Assembly: GCF_020215705.1 (NCBI RefSeq)
Contig: NZ_JAIWNB010000010.1
Location: 124,001-188,000, forward strand
DNA: 64,000 bases
Direction of reading: 5' to 3'
DNA from: Nonomuraea aurantiaca
Lineage (GTDB): Bacteria > Actinomycetota > Actinomycetes > Streptosporangiales > Streptosporangiaceae
A model generated the notes under the pieces. The model was not told the origin of the DNA, made no database searches, and saw only the letters and a program-made list of their open reading frames with translations. A program made the translations under genes and the position numbers. How positions within the stretch are numbered: the first letter of the stretch is position 1; every line of letters begins with the position of its first letter. Of this stretch, positions 43,428 through 51,490 are shown piece after piece.

Positions 43428-43847
43428 GTGTCGACACCGGTGCAGGCACCGGCGGGTCAGCAGCCCGCGGATTCCGCGGGCCGCCGAGCCATCTGGTTGG
43501 CCATCGCGGCGCTGGCCATGACGTTCATGCTGCCGCTGGCGGGGCTGGTCATGGCGGTGTTCGCGCTGATGGCGGGCATCCGCGCGCTGCCCCAGCTGAA
43601 GAACGCGGGCAAGCCGCCGGGCATCGCCGTGGGCGGCATCGCCGTCTCCTCGATCGCCCTCACGCTGTCGGCGTTGGCCACGGCTATGCAGCTCTATCTG
43701 ATGGACGAATACTCCGCCTACCAGAACTGCATGAAGGGCGCGGGCACCGTCTCGTCGCAGGGCGAGTGCTTCACCCAGTTCAGGGACGCGGCCCAGAAGA
43801 AGCTCCCACCGGACGTACTCGAACTCCTGGGCGCGGTGCAGCCCTAG
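43428..43847 (+). CDS. DUF4190-type membrane protein
   Basis: 139-aa protein from GTG 43428 (MSTPVQAPAGQQ) with GAGGAGG four to five bases upstream. A short Pro/Gln-rich N-terminus is followed by two hydrophobic helices separated by a basic loop (IWLAIAALAMTFMLPLAGLVM; GIAVGGIAVSSIALTLSALA), the layout of DUF4190, then a polar extracellular tail with two cysteines (QNCMKG, GECFTQF). Function unknown. Divergent from purN. Confidence 0.75.
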   Translation: MSTPVQAPAGQQPADSAGRRAIWLAIAALAMTFMLPLAGLVMAVFALMAGIRALPQLKNAGKPPGIAVGGIAVSSIALTLSALATAMQLYLMDEYSAYQNCMKGAGTVSSQGECFTQFRDAAQKKLPPDVLELLGAVQP

Positions 43848-43852
43848 GCCCT

Positions 43853-44006
43853 TCCCTCGGCTGAAGGGGATCCCGCCATAGGGACCCCCGACCACAACGG
43901 ACCGTCTACTTCCCCTCCCCCAGAGGGGGTCTCCCCCAAGGACCCCAGCCACCACGGACCGTCGCAGGGATCGAGACGGTCGTGTGACGGACCATCCAGG
44001 AACCCC
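43853..44006 (-). repeat. Intergenic tandem repeat family, locus C (2 units)
   Basis: Minus-strand array starting about 10-15 bases after the DUF6350 stop. Terminal block CCGTCACACGACCGTC with partner GACGGTC, then unit starts at 43963 and 43906 (spacing 57). Units read GACGGTCCGTGGTGGCTGGGG and GACGGTCCGTTGTGGTCGGGG; the first contains a CCCCCTCTGGGGG hairpin. Confidence 0.8.
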
Positions 44007-44011
44007 TTGGA

Positions 44012-45616
44012 CTAGTCGCGGTCCCACGCATACGGGTCGACGTAGATGACGTGACCACCACGGTCGTCCGACTCGTCGACGATGTCCGTGCGTCGCGGCC
44101 GATCCCGCTCCGGCAGGACCGGCAGGGCCTGTGCCAGCGTCTCCGCCGCGGCCGAGGCGTGCTCGTCCTGCCAGTCGTCGCGAATGACCGGGATGGCCTG
44201 GGTGTCGGCCTCGGTGGCGTCCATCCAGTGGCCGGGCAGGGGCCGGGCGTCGGCCTCGGCCAGGCCGACCTTGCTCGCCGCCCTGGCGATCGCGGCGCCC
44301 GCCTTGCGTACCGGGACCGCGGCCTTGTCGAGCGGGGCGCGAGCCCGCCGGTTGAGCAGCAGCACGTTGGCCACGCCCGCGGAGATGCCGGCGGCGACGC
44401 CCACCTCCAGGCCCACCGACAGCGCCACCTCCCACGGCGACGGCCCGACCGTGGCCAGCCGCCCGCCGCCGATGGGGCCGCCGGACAGCGCGGCGAGCAG
44501 CGCGGCGACCAGCCCGGTGGTGATCCCGGTGAAGAACCCCCACAGCGGCGCGGCCTCGTACGACGGCGACGGCGCCATCCTGGCCACCACGATGCCGGCC
44601 ACGGTCCCGGCGGCGAACGGCAGCGCGATCACCGCCATCGTCCAGCCGGGCACAGGACCGCTCTCGGGCAGCGCGCCGAGCAGCGGCAGGCTCGGCACCG
44701 TGCCCAGTTGCACGCCCGTGGGCGCGACCAGGGTGTCGGCGCCGACGGCGAAGCCCGGCCCGGCGATGTAGGAGGCGGCCCAGATGACGGTGTTGAGCAG
44801 GTAGAGGACCTGGACCAGCAGGAGCAGCACGCCGCCCACGAAGCCGGGCGCGAGCACGTTGGACAGCTCGCGTACCTGGCCGAAGTTCACGATCAGGGCC
44901 GTCAGCACGAGGGCGAGCCCGGCGACGAGCAGCACCGACGTGGCGACGGCCGTGCCGACGGTCAGGGCGCGCACCCGCTCGGGCAGCAGGCGCAGCATCG
45001 CCCGCCACGGGCCGATCGTCCGCGCCGTGGCCAGCGCCCCCGCGAAGAACGCCAGCGCGAAGTGGCTGATCAGCGCCTCGCCGATGAACGGCTGGGTGAT
45101 GTCGTTGCGGGCGACGAGCGCGATGAGCCCGGCGAGCAGGGCGTAGGGGGCGGCCAGCGAGACCCCGGCCTGCGCGACCAGTACGAGCTGGGCCCGGCGG
45201 CGCGCGTTGGCCTGCTCGCGCGGGCTGTTCTTGGGCAGCCGAGCGGGCAGCCTCAGCCGCAGGTCGGCGTCGCGCGCCATCCACCGCCCGGCGCGGTAGA
45301 GCAGCATCGCGGGCAGGATCGTCAGGCCGAGCGGGAGCAGCCCCACCTTGCCACCGGGGATCGCGAACCCGGCGTGGTGCGCGGCCAGCCACACCTGCGC
45401 CGCCGTACGGAACACGCCCGGCAGCCCCGCGCCCAGGGCGCCGCGCGGCGCGGCGATCCACCCGACCAGGGTCAGCGTGGTGAGCACGGCCAGGCCGACG
45501 CCAAGCGTGATGGCGGCGGCGAGCATCCCGGACACGGGCAGCGGCCGGCGCGTCTCGTCGTCATCACTCGAGACGCCGGGCAGCCGACCTAGTACCGATT
45601 CGAGGAGCGCCGTCAC
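44012..45616 (-). CDS. DUF6350 family polytopic membrane protein
   Basis: 534-aa integral membrane protein with about ten hydrophobic segments (for example MLAAAITLGVGLAVLTTLTL, LLPLGLTILPAMLLYRAGRW) and a 100-residue acidic C-terminal tail rich in Asp/Glu that ends VIYVDPYAWDRD. It corresponds to the SCO4812-type gene beside purN in Streptomyces, now classed as DUF6350. Function unknown. GTG 45616 has no ribosome site, so it may be leaderless. A perfect dyad (45642-45658) lies 26 bases upstream. Confidence 0.8.
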   Translation of the reverse strand: MTALLESVLGRLPGVSSDDDETRRPLPVSGMLAAAITLGVGLAVLTTLTLVGWIAAPRGALGAGLPGVFRTAAQVWLAAHHAGFAIPGGKVGLLPLGLTILPAMLLYRAGRWMARDADLRLRLPARLPKNSPREQANARRRAQLVLVAQAGVSLAAPYALLAGLIALVARNDITQPFIGEALISHFALAFFAGALATARTIGPWRAMLRLLPERVRALTVGTAVATSVLLVAGLALVLTALIVNFGQVRELSNVLAPGFVGGVLLLLVQVLYLLNTVIWAASYIAGPGFAVGADTLVAPTGVQLGTVPSLPLLGALPESGPVPGWTMAVIALPFAAGTVAGIVVARMAPSPSYEAAPLWGFFTGITTGLVAALLAALSGGPIGGGRLATVGPSPWEVALSVGLEVGVAAGISAGVANVLLLNRRARAPLDKAAVPVRKAGAAIARAASKVGLAEADARPLPGHWMDATEADTQAIPVIRDDWQDEHASAAAETLAQALPVLPERDRPRRTDIVDESDDRGGHVIYVDPYAWDRD

Positions 45617-45641
45617 AAGTAGTTATTTTCTCAAGCTTTAC

Positions 45642-45658
45642 CAACCAACGCTTGGTTG
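45642..45658. promoter_or_regulatory. Operator-like dyad upstream of DUF6350 gene
   Basis: CAACCAA-CGC-TTGGTTG, perfect 7-base arms, resembling TetR-family operators. No TetR gene lies in this window. Confidence 0.55.
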
Positions 45659-45752
45659 ACGCGCCGCGCGGGATGCTTTCCCTCTCCCATTTTTCGCCCT
45701 CTTTGGGGGGTCTCCGCGGTTTCACAGGGGACGCCACCCATCGGCTCGGCAC

Positions 45753-45787
45753 AAAAAAGACGCCCCGCCACGAAACGGGCGGGGCGT
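45753..45787 (-). terminator. Intrinsic terminator of sucCD
   Basis: On the minus strand a 10-bp GC stem (45760-45769 with 45778-45787, 8-base loop) followed by six T, 15 bases beyond the sucD stop. Confidence 0.88.
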
Positions 45788-45801
45788 TCTTCAGCCGAAA
45801 A

Positions 45802-46677
45802 TCAGCGCGACTGCATGATCTCGCGCATGAGGCGCGCGGTCTCGGACGGAGTCTTGCCGACGCGGACGCCCACCTTTTCGAGGGCCTCCTTCTTCGCCTG
45901 CGCGGTGCCGGCGGAGCCGGAGACGATGGCGCCGGCGTGGCCCATCGTCTTGCCCTCCGGGGCGGTGAAGCCCGCGACGTAGGCCACCACGGGCTTGGTG
46001 ACGTGCTGCTCGATGTAGGCCGCGGCCCGCTCCTCGGCGTCGCCGCCGATCTCACCGATCATCACGATCGCGTCGGTGCCCGGGTCGTCCTGGAAGGCCT
46101 GGAGCGCGTCGATGTGCGTCGTGCCGATGACCGGGTCACCGCCGATGCCCACCGCGGTCGAGAAGCCGAAGTCACGCAGCTCGTACATGAGCTGGTACGT
46201 CAGCGTGCCCGACTTGGACACCAGGCCGATGCGGCCGGCCGTGGTGATGTCGGCGGGGATGATGCCGGCGTTGGAGGCGCCGGGCGAGGCGATGCCGGGG
46301 CAGTTCGGGCCGATGATGCGGGTCTTGTTGCCCTTGGCGATCGCGTACGCCCAGAACTCGGTCGAGTCGTGGACCGGCACGCCCTCGGTGATCACCACGC
46401 AGAGCGGGATCTCCGCGTCGATGGCCTCCTTGACGGCGTCCTTGGTGAAGGCCGGGGGCACGAAGGCGACCGACACGTCGGCGCCCGTCTGCTCCATGGC
46501 CTCCTTCACCGTGCCGAACACCGGCAGGCCCTCGTGCGTCGTGCCCGCCTTGCGGGCGTTGACGCCACCGACCACGCGGGCGCCGGAGGCGAGCATGCGG
46601 CGGGTGTGCTTGGTGCCCTCACCGCCGGTCATGCCCTGAACGATGATCTTGCTGTTCTCGGTCAGCCAGATAGCCAT
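45802..46677 (-). CDS. sucD: Succinyl-CoA synthetase alpha subunit
   Basis: Alpha subunit of the ADP/GDP-forming succinate-CoA ligase of the TCA cycle. 291 aa starting MAIWLTENSKIIVQGMTG. CoA-binding Rossmann part at the N-terminus (VQGMTGGEGTKHTRRML), phospho-histidine in GKTMGHAGAIVSG near residue 240. Three bases separate it from sucC, and an intrinsic terminator follows, so sucCD is a two-gene operon. Confidence 0.97.
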   Translation of the reverse strand: MAIWLTENSKIIVQGMTGGEGTKHTRRMLASGARVVGGVNARKAGTTHEGLPVFGTVKEAMEQTGADVSVAFVPPAFTKDAVKEAIDAEIPLCVVITEGVPVHDSTEFWAYAIAKGNKTRIIGPNCPGIASPGASNAGIIPADITTAGRIGLVSKSGTLTYQLMYELRDFGFSTAVGIGGDPVIGTTHIDALQAFQDDPGTDAIVMIGEIGGDAEERAAAYIEQHVTKPVVAYVAGFTAPEGKTMGHAGAIVSGSAGTAQAKKEALEKVGVRVGKTPSETARLMREIMQSR

Positions 46678-46680
46678 GTG

Positions 46681-47862
46681 TCACGCACCTACCGCAGCGA
46701 GCTCGGCGACCCGCTTGGCCGCGTCGTCCATCGTGTCGACCAGCTCGACGCGCGGGAGCGCGGCGTCGGCCAGGATCTGCCGCCCGAGCAAGGCGTTGTT
46801 GCCGTCAAGCCGGACCACCAGCGGGTGGGTCACCGCTTCGCCACGGCTCTCCAGCAGCTTGAAGGCCGAGATGATGCCGTTGGCCACCGCGTCGCAGGAG
46901 GTGATGCCGCCGAAGACGTTCACGAAGATCGACTTCACGCTGGGGTCGGACAGGATGATCTCCAGACCCGCGGCCATGACCTCGGCCGAGGCGCCACCGC
47001 CGATGTCGAGGAAGTTGGCGGGCGACGGCTTACCGGGGAACGCCTCGCCGGCGTAGGCGACCACGTCGAGGGTGGACATGACCAGGCCCGCGCCGTTGCC
47101 GATGATGCCCACGTCACCGTCGAGCTTGACGTAGTTGAGGTCCTTCTCCTTGGCCTTGGCCTCAAGGGGGTCCTCGGCGTTCTTGTCGGCGTACGCCTCG
47201 TGCTCCGGCTGACGGAACGCGGCGTTGTCGTCGAGCGTGACCTTGCCGTCGAGCGCCTTCACCTGGCCGTCAGCCGACAGGATCATCGGGTTGACCTCGA
47301 CCAGCGTGGCGTCCTCGTCGACGAACGCGCACCAGAGCTTCTCGATGAGCTCGGCGGCGCCGTCGAGCGCCTTCTCGGGCAGCCCGCCCGCGGCCGCGAT
47401 CTCCCGCGCCCTGGCGCGGTCGATGCCGTCCAGCGCGGAGACCGGGATCTTGGCCACCTTGTCGGGCGCGGTGTGCGCGACCTCTTCGATCTCCATGCCG
47501 CCCGCGGCGGAGCAGATCGCGAGGAAGGTACGGTTCGCGCGGTCGAGCAGGAAGGAGAAGTAGTACTCCTCCGCGATCGCGCTGGCCTCCTCCACGAGCA
47601 CCTTGTGGACCGTGTGGCCCTTGATGTCCATGCCCAGGATGGCATTGGCCTTGTCAACGGCATCGGCGGCGTCATCGGCCACCTTCACGCCACCGGCCTT
47701 GCCGCGGCCTCCGGTCTTCACCTGGGCCTTGACGACGACGCGGCCGGTCAGCTGCTCAGCCGCCGCCCGCACCTCCTCCACGGTGTGGGCGACGATGCCG
47801 CGTGGCACCGGAATGCCGTAGTCAGCGAAGAGCTCCTTCGCCTGATGTTCGAACAGGTCCAC
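46681..47862 (-). CDS. sucC: Succinyl-CoA synthetase beta subunit
   Basis: Beta subunit with ATP-grasp fold. GTG 47862 gives the standard N-terminus MDLFEHQAKELFADYGIPVP; the in-frame sequence upstream to 47934 is not conserved. Motifs: VVKAQVKTGGRGKAGGVK (nucleotide Lys), VEVNPMILS (metal), and GNGAGLVMSTLD plus FLDIGGGA in the C-terminal CoA-ligase domain. 393 aa. Promoter region holds two direct repeats (47882-47922). Confidence 0.96.
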   Translation of the reverse strand: MDLFEHQAKELFADYGIPVPRGIVAHTVEEVRAAAEQLTGRVVVKAQVKTGGRGKAGGVKVADDAADAVDKANAILGMDIKGHTVHKVLVEEASAIAEEYYFSFLLDRANRTFLAICSAAGGMEIEEVAHTAPDKVAKIPVSALDGIDRARAREIAAAGGLPEKALDGAAELIEKLWCAFVDEDATLVEVNPMILSADGQVKALDGKVTLDDNAAFRQPEHEAYADKNAEDPLEAKAKEKDLNYVKLDGDVGIIGNGAGLVMSTLDVVAYAGEAFPGKPSPANFLDIGGGASAEVMAAGLEIILSDPSVKSIFVNVFGGITSCDAVANGIISAFKLLESRGEAVTHPLVVRLDGNNALLGRQILADAALPRVELVDTMDDAAKRVAELAAVGA

Positions 47863-47881
47863 GAGGGTCCGTCCTTGCTTA

Positions 47882-47922
47882 TCCGACTGATGTTCGACGC
47901 TTGTCCGACTGAAATGTTCGAC
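47882..47922. repeat. Direct repeat in the sucC promoter region
   Basis: TCCGACTGATGTTCGACG (47882-47899) recurs with a two-base insertion at 47904-47923, 22 bases apart, 20 bases upstream of the sucC start. Confidence 0.65.
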
Positions 47923-47984
47923 GGCCCGGGCCACCCCGTGCGTGCGTGCCGGGCGTTTCCGCCAGTGAAGCCTAGCCCCAAGCT

Positions 47985-48000
47985 TGACCTGACCAGGTCA
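47985..48000. promoter_or_regulatory. Dyad TGACCT-GACC-AGGTCA
   Basis: Perfect 6-base inverted repeat in the divergent region between sucC and the secreted-protein gene at 48085. Candidate operator; target gene unclear. Confidence 0.45.
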
Positions 48001-48084
48001 TCGGGTCTCGGTTATCCCGTTATGTGACGGTGATCTCACTTCAGCACGATATTTCTGGACATCTGAAGAAGGGCACCCACATCT

Positions 48085-48987
48085 ATGAGGCGATGGATCG
48101 CCGGCGCGGTGGCAGTTTCCGCGCTGGCCGTGGCCGGTCCCGCGTACGCGCAGGCCAAGCCGGCGGACCCGGTGGCGGCGCTGAAGAAGCAGTTCGTCGC
48201 GGGGCAGGGAGTCAAGTTCACCGAGCGGACCAGCATCAAGGTCGGCGGTGAGTCCTACACGCAGGCCGACAGGCAGGGCGTGATCGGGTTCGGCCCCAAG
48301 GGCATCGCGGGCGCGGAGAACACCCGTACTCCGATCCTCTCGCGGGAGGAGCGGGCGCGGCTGGACAAGCTGGCGGCGAAGGACGCCTCCATCGCCGACT
48401 CCGTCGACCTGCTCACCGAGCGGATCTACCTCGTCAGCGTCGGCAGGCGCATGTACGTCAACGGCGGCCTGTACAGCACCCTGGTGCCCGAGAACAAGAG
48501 CTGGGTCGGCATGAACGGCAGCCCCTCCTCGGCCGCGTACGGCGACCAGCTCATCAACGTCTTCGAACCGGCGACGCTCAAATACCTGCTGGCCACGAAG
48601 AAGACGGTAAGCGGCGCCCAGTATCGCGGCTCGGTCACTTTCGCCGAGCTGTACAAGCTGTCGCCGACGTTCCGCGAGCAGATCGCGGGGAAGCCGACCG
48701 GCAAGCCCGCCAAAACCGTGATCTCCTGGCGCCTGACGCTCGACGCGCGAAAACTGGTGAAGCGGCTGGCCATCTCGTGGTCGATGAAGGTCACCAAGAA
48801 GGTCACCCTCAGCGCCGCGACCGAAAGCCGATACACCGAGTGGGGCACCGCGGTGAACGTGACCGCGCCCCCATCCGACCAGGTCGCGGACATCAAGGAG
48901 CTGACGAAGAAGGCCCCAGAGCCGCCGGCCGCCATCGACAGGAACTACGTCAGCGTTCCGCCTGACGACGATGGAAACACCCCATAG
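48085..48987 (+). CDS. Secreted protein, paralogue 1 of 3
   Basis: 300-aa exported protein of unknown function. Signal peptide MRRWIAGAVAVSALAVAGPAYAQA. Shares with the proteins at 49144 and 51491 the blocks DPVAALKKQFVAGQGVKFTERT, RGSVTFAELYKLSPTFRE, a VISWRLTLDARKLVKRLAI strand, and YTEWGTAVNVTAPPSDQV. The last motif and the overall beta-rich layout resemble actinobacterial LppX/LprG-like proteins, but there is no lipobox cysteine. C-terminal tail is acidic and Pro-rich. A strong terminator follows, so it is separately transcribed from paralogue 2. Confidence 0.75.
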   Translation: MRRWIAGAVAVSALAVAGPAYAQAKPADPVAALKKQFVAGQGVKFTERTSIKVGGESYTQADRQGVIGFGPKGIAGAENTRTPILSREERARLDKLAAKDASIADSVDLLTERIYLVSVGRRMYVNGGLYSTLVPENKSWVGMNGSPSSAAYGDQLINVFEPATLKYLLATKKTVSGAQYRGSVTFAELYKLSPTFREQIAGKPTGKPAKTVISWRLTLDARKLVKRLAISWSMKVTKKVTLSAATESRYTEWGTAVNVTAPPSDQVADIKELTKKAPEPPAAIDRNYVSVPPDDDGNTP

Positions 48988-49002
48988 TCAGAAATTTCAA
49001 CA

Positions 49003-49029
49003 AAGGGCCCCGACGGCGTCGGGGCCCTT
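49003..49029. terminator. Intrinsic terminator after paralogue 1
   Basis: Perfect 12-bp stem AAGGGCCCCGAC/GTCGGGGCCCTT with a 3-base loop between the stop of the gene at 48987 and the start at 49144. Confidence 0.85.
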
Positions 49030-49143
49030 CTGCACGAAAAATCCACATATTTTCCTCGCTGCGGACAATCGGTTGAGATATCGTCGTGATCTTCGTTTGG
49101 CAGGATCCTCCCGCTTCCGTAAATCAGAGACGAGGGCATTGAT

Positions 49144-50019
49144 ATGAAGCGCATCATCACGGGGCTGGCTTTAGCGTCGGCCGCCACACTTATGGCTGCC
49201 GGGCCGGCACAGGCGGCACCGGCCGCCAAGGACCCGGTCGCCGCGGTGAAGAAGCAGTTCGTCGCCGGCAAGGGCGTGAAGTTCACCGAGCGCACCACTG
49301 CCATCCAAGGCCGCATGCGGGGCATCATCACCCGCCGGTCGGGGGCGTACCAGTTCAGCAAGACGGGCGTCGCCGCGTCCGACATCACCGGCAAGTTCAA
49401 CGTCAAGATGATGGGACCGGCCGACAGCGAGGACAAGACCCTCAAGGCCCTGTCCAGGCCCGAGCGGACGATCACGATCGGCAAGACGTCCTACCTGTCC
49501 GGCGGGCTCTGGGTAGACCTGCTGCCCACGGACAAGACCTGGGTCAGGATGCGCAACGTGCCGTTCTCCGGCCTGAGCGGCGTCTATGGCCAGCCGCTCA
49601 ACCTCACCGAGTCGGCCACGATCAAGACCCTGTTCAAGAGCGCGAAGCCGGCCAAGGGCGGCTACGCGGGCAAGATCACCGTGGGTGACCTGCGCAGGAT
49701 CTCCCCGTCCTTCCGCGGCAACCTCCTGCTCGGCGCGCCCAGCAAGAAGACGTCGAAGGTCGCCATCTCCTGGAAGCTCACCGTCGATGCCAAGGGCCTG
49801 CCTTCCCGGCTGGTCACGACGATGCCGCTGGCCGCGCTCTCCTCGAACATGGACGACGAGTCGAGCCTCAGCGTCGAGACCTTGTACAGCGGCTGGGGCA
49901 ACGCGGTGAAGATCACGGCGCCGCCGGCCGACCAGGTGACGGACGAGCTCAAGGACGGCACGGACAGCACGGACGAGATTCCTTCGCTGACGCTCCCGCT
50001 CAGCAGCATCGCGAAGTAA
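49144..50019 (+). CDS. Secreted protein, paralogue 2 of 3
   Basis: 291-aa exported protein. Signal peptide MKRIITGLALASAATLMAAGPAQA-A. Conserved blocks: DPVAAVKKQFVAGKGVKFTERT, DITGKFN, RPERTITIGKTSYLSGGLW, LPTDKTWVRM, YAGKITVGDLRRISPSFRG, VAISWKLTVDAKGLPSRLVTT, and YSGWGNAVKITAPPADQV. Closest in block order to paralogue 3 as well as to paralogue 1. No lipobox, so presumably free or wall-associated. Function unknown; an LppX-like lipid-carrier fold is a guess. Confidence 0.78.
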   Translation: MKRIITGLALASAATLMAAGPAQAAPAAKDPVAAVKKQFVAGKGVKFTERTTAIQGRMRGIITRRSGAYQFSKTGVAASDITGKFNVKMMGPADSEDKTLKALSRPERTITIGKTSYLSGGLWVDLLPTDKTWVRMRNVPFSGLSGVYGQPLNLTESATIKTLFKSAKPAKGGYAGKITVGDLRRISPSFRGNLLLGAPSKKTSKVAISWKLTVDAKGLPSRLVTTMPLAALSSNMDDESSLSVETLYSGWGNAVKITAPPADQVTDELKDGTDSTDEIPSLTLPLSSIAK

Positions 50020-50057
50020 CCAGCGCACCGCTGTACGGCTTCACCGGGAGCGAGCCG

Positions 50058-50132
50058 GGCTCACGCTCGGCTCCACCGTAAGACAGACCGGCTCGCCCTC
50101 AGCTCCACCGTGAGACAGCCGGGCTCACGCCT
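50058..50132. repeat. 32-bp tandem repeats after paralogue 2
   Basis: Units at 50058-50089 and 50090-50121 share GGCTC...CTCCACCGT(A/G)AGACAG; a third partial unit begins at 50122. A 12-bp hairpin (50136-50147 with 50156-50167) follows. Confidence 0.7.
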
Positions 50133-50307
50133 CTCCCGTCTCTCCCGTCGTCAGGCGGGAGAGACGGGGTTGCTTGACGTAGTCGGTCAGCGCCATCTCC
50201 TCCGTCGCGGACTTCTCCCGCAACCCCAGCACGCCACCGTAGAACTCCCTGGCCCGCGCCAGATCGCCCACGCCGACCAGAATGTTGTCGACGCCGAGGA
50301 TGTTCAC
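50125..50307 (-). pseudogene. Truncated VOC/glyoxalase-fold fragment
   Basis: Minus-strand frame from GTG 50307 reads MNILGVDNILVGVGDLARAR then EFYGGVLGLREK, the first beta-alpha-beta unit of a vicinal-oxygen-chelate (glyoxalase/dioxygenase) protein. After about 45 residues the similarity stops and the frame ends through a GC-rich hairpin repeat at 50125. A full VOC protein needs about 120 aa, so this is a remnant, or conceivably a very short half-domain protein. Confidence 0.6.
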
Positions 50308-50356
50308 GGGACGAGCCCAGGATGGCCACGCCAGGTCGGCGACGGCGGCGGGTCGC

Positions 50357-51343
50357 TCATCCGGCCAGGCGCGAGTCCCGTACGGCGGCCCATTCGAGCG
50401 AGTGCCTGATCCCTTCCTCGATCGAGTAGCGCGGCCGCCACCCCAGCAGCCGGTGCGCGAGGTCGCTGCGCGTGTAGGCGCCCGCCACGTCGCCGGGCCG
50501 CCGCTCGGCCTCGACCACCTCGACCGGCCGCGCCACCACCCGGTTGAACGCGTCGACCAGCTCACGCACGGTCGTCCCCGAGCCGGTGCCCAGGTTGATG
50601 ACCGATTCCGCCTCGGCCAGCTCGTCGAAGCGCTGCAAGGCGGCCACGTGCGCCGCCGCCAGATCCCAGACGTGGACGTAGTCGCGGATCCCCGAGCCGT
50701 CACGGGTGGAGTAGTCGGTGCCGGTGATCTGGAAGGGCACGCCTTCCTCGTACGCGCCGATCATCTTGCCCAGCGCGTGGCTCGGCCGCCGCAGTTGCAA
50801 CCCGGTGCGCATCGCGGGATCCGCCCCGATCGGGTTGAAATAGCGCAGGGACAGCACGTTGATCGGCCGGGTCGCCGCGATATCGGCGAACATCGCCTCG
50901 CAGACCGCCTTCGTCCGCGCGTAGGGGCTCTGCGGGTCGAGCGGCGACCGCTCGTCGACCGTATGATCGTCCCCCGTGCGGTAGATCGACGCCGAGGAGC
51001 TGAAAATCATCCGCTCGCACCCGTTGCGCAGCAGGTGATCCACGAACTCCAGGCTCTTGGTGACATTCGCCCGGTAGTAGCCGACCGGATCGGCCACCGA
51101 ATCCGGCACCACGATCAGCGCGGCGCAATGAATGACCGCCTCGATGTCGGGCTGCTCGGCGAAGACCTTGTCGACCAGCGCCCCGTCGGCGATATCGCCC
51201 TCGTAGAAAGCCCGGCCCTCGGCGAACTCCCGCCGCCCCGTGACCAGGCTGTCGAGAATCACCGGCGTGATCCCCGCGTCCAGGCACGCCGACGCGACCG
51301 TGCTCCCGATGAACCCCGCCCCACCCGAAATCAGTACCCGCAT
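50357..51343 (-). CDS. galE: UDP-glucose 4-epimerase, second copy
   Basis: NAD-dependent sugar-nucleotide epimerase, 328 aa, starting MRVLISGGAGFIGSTVASA. NAD loop GGAGFIG, catalytic Ser in FSSSASIY and YxxxK in SPYARTKAVCE; GIRDYVHVWDLAAAH is a GalE signature. Only moderately similar to the epimerase at 17122 (different N-terminal loop and insertion pattern), so the two are not a recent duplication; the substrate may be UDP-GlcNAc or another sugar nucleotide. It is divergent from paralogue 3, separated by about 150 bases. Confidence 0.88.
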   Translation of the reverse strand: MRVLISGGAGFIGSTVASACLDAGITPVILDSLVTGRREFAEGRAFYEGDIADGALVDKVFAEQPDIEAVIHCAALIVVPDSVADPVGYYRANVTKSLEFVDHLLRNGCERMIFSSSASIYRTGDDHTVDERSPLDPQSPYARTKAVCEAMFADIAATRPINVLSLRYFNPIGADPAMRTGLQLRRPSHALGKMIGAYEEGVPFQITGTDYSTRDGSGIRDYVHVWDLAAAHVAALQRFDELAEAESVINLGTGSGTTVRELVDAFNRVVARPVEVVEAERRPGDVAGAYTRSDLAHRLLGWRPRYSIEEGIRHSLEWAAVRDSRLAG

Positions 51344-51490
51344 CCCGGCACCCTATTGGGTCCCCCGCCGAGCCAGGCGTCATTCGCGCCGACTCGGGTG
51401 TCCCGCCGTCATCGTGGCTTTCCCGGGCGAGGTACTCCCGATTGAGTAATGAGGTGCGGCCGTGATCATTTGTCGGCAGGATGGCGCTCC

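Noticed and set aside
43353..45461. Minus-strand frame extending purN upstream by about 700 codons
   Set aside because: PurN begins at GTG 43352 with a good ribosome site; the extension overlaps DUF4190 in antisense and DUF6350 in another frame.
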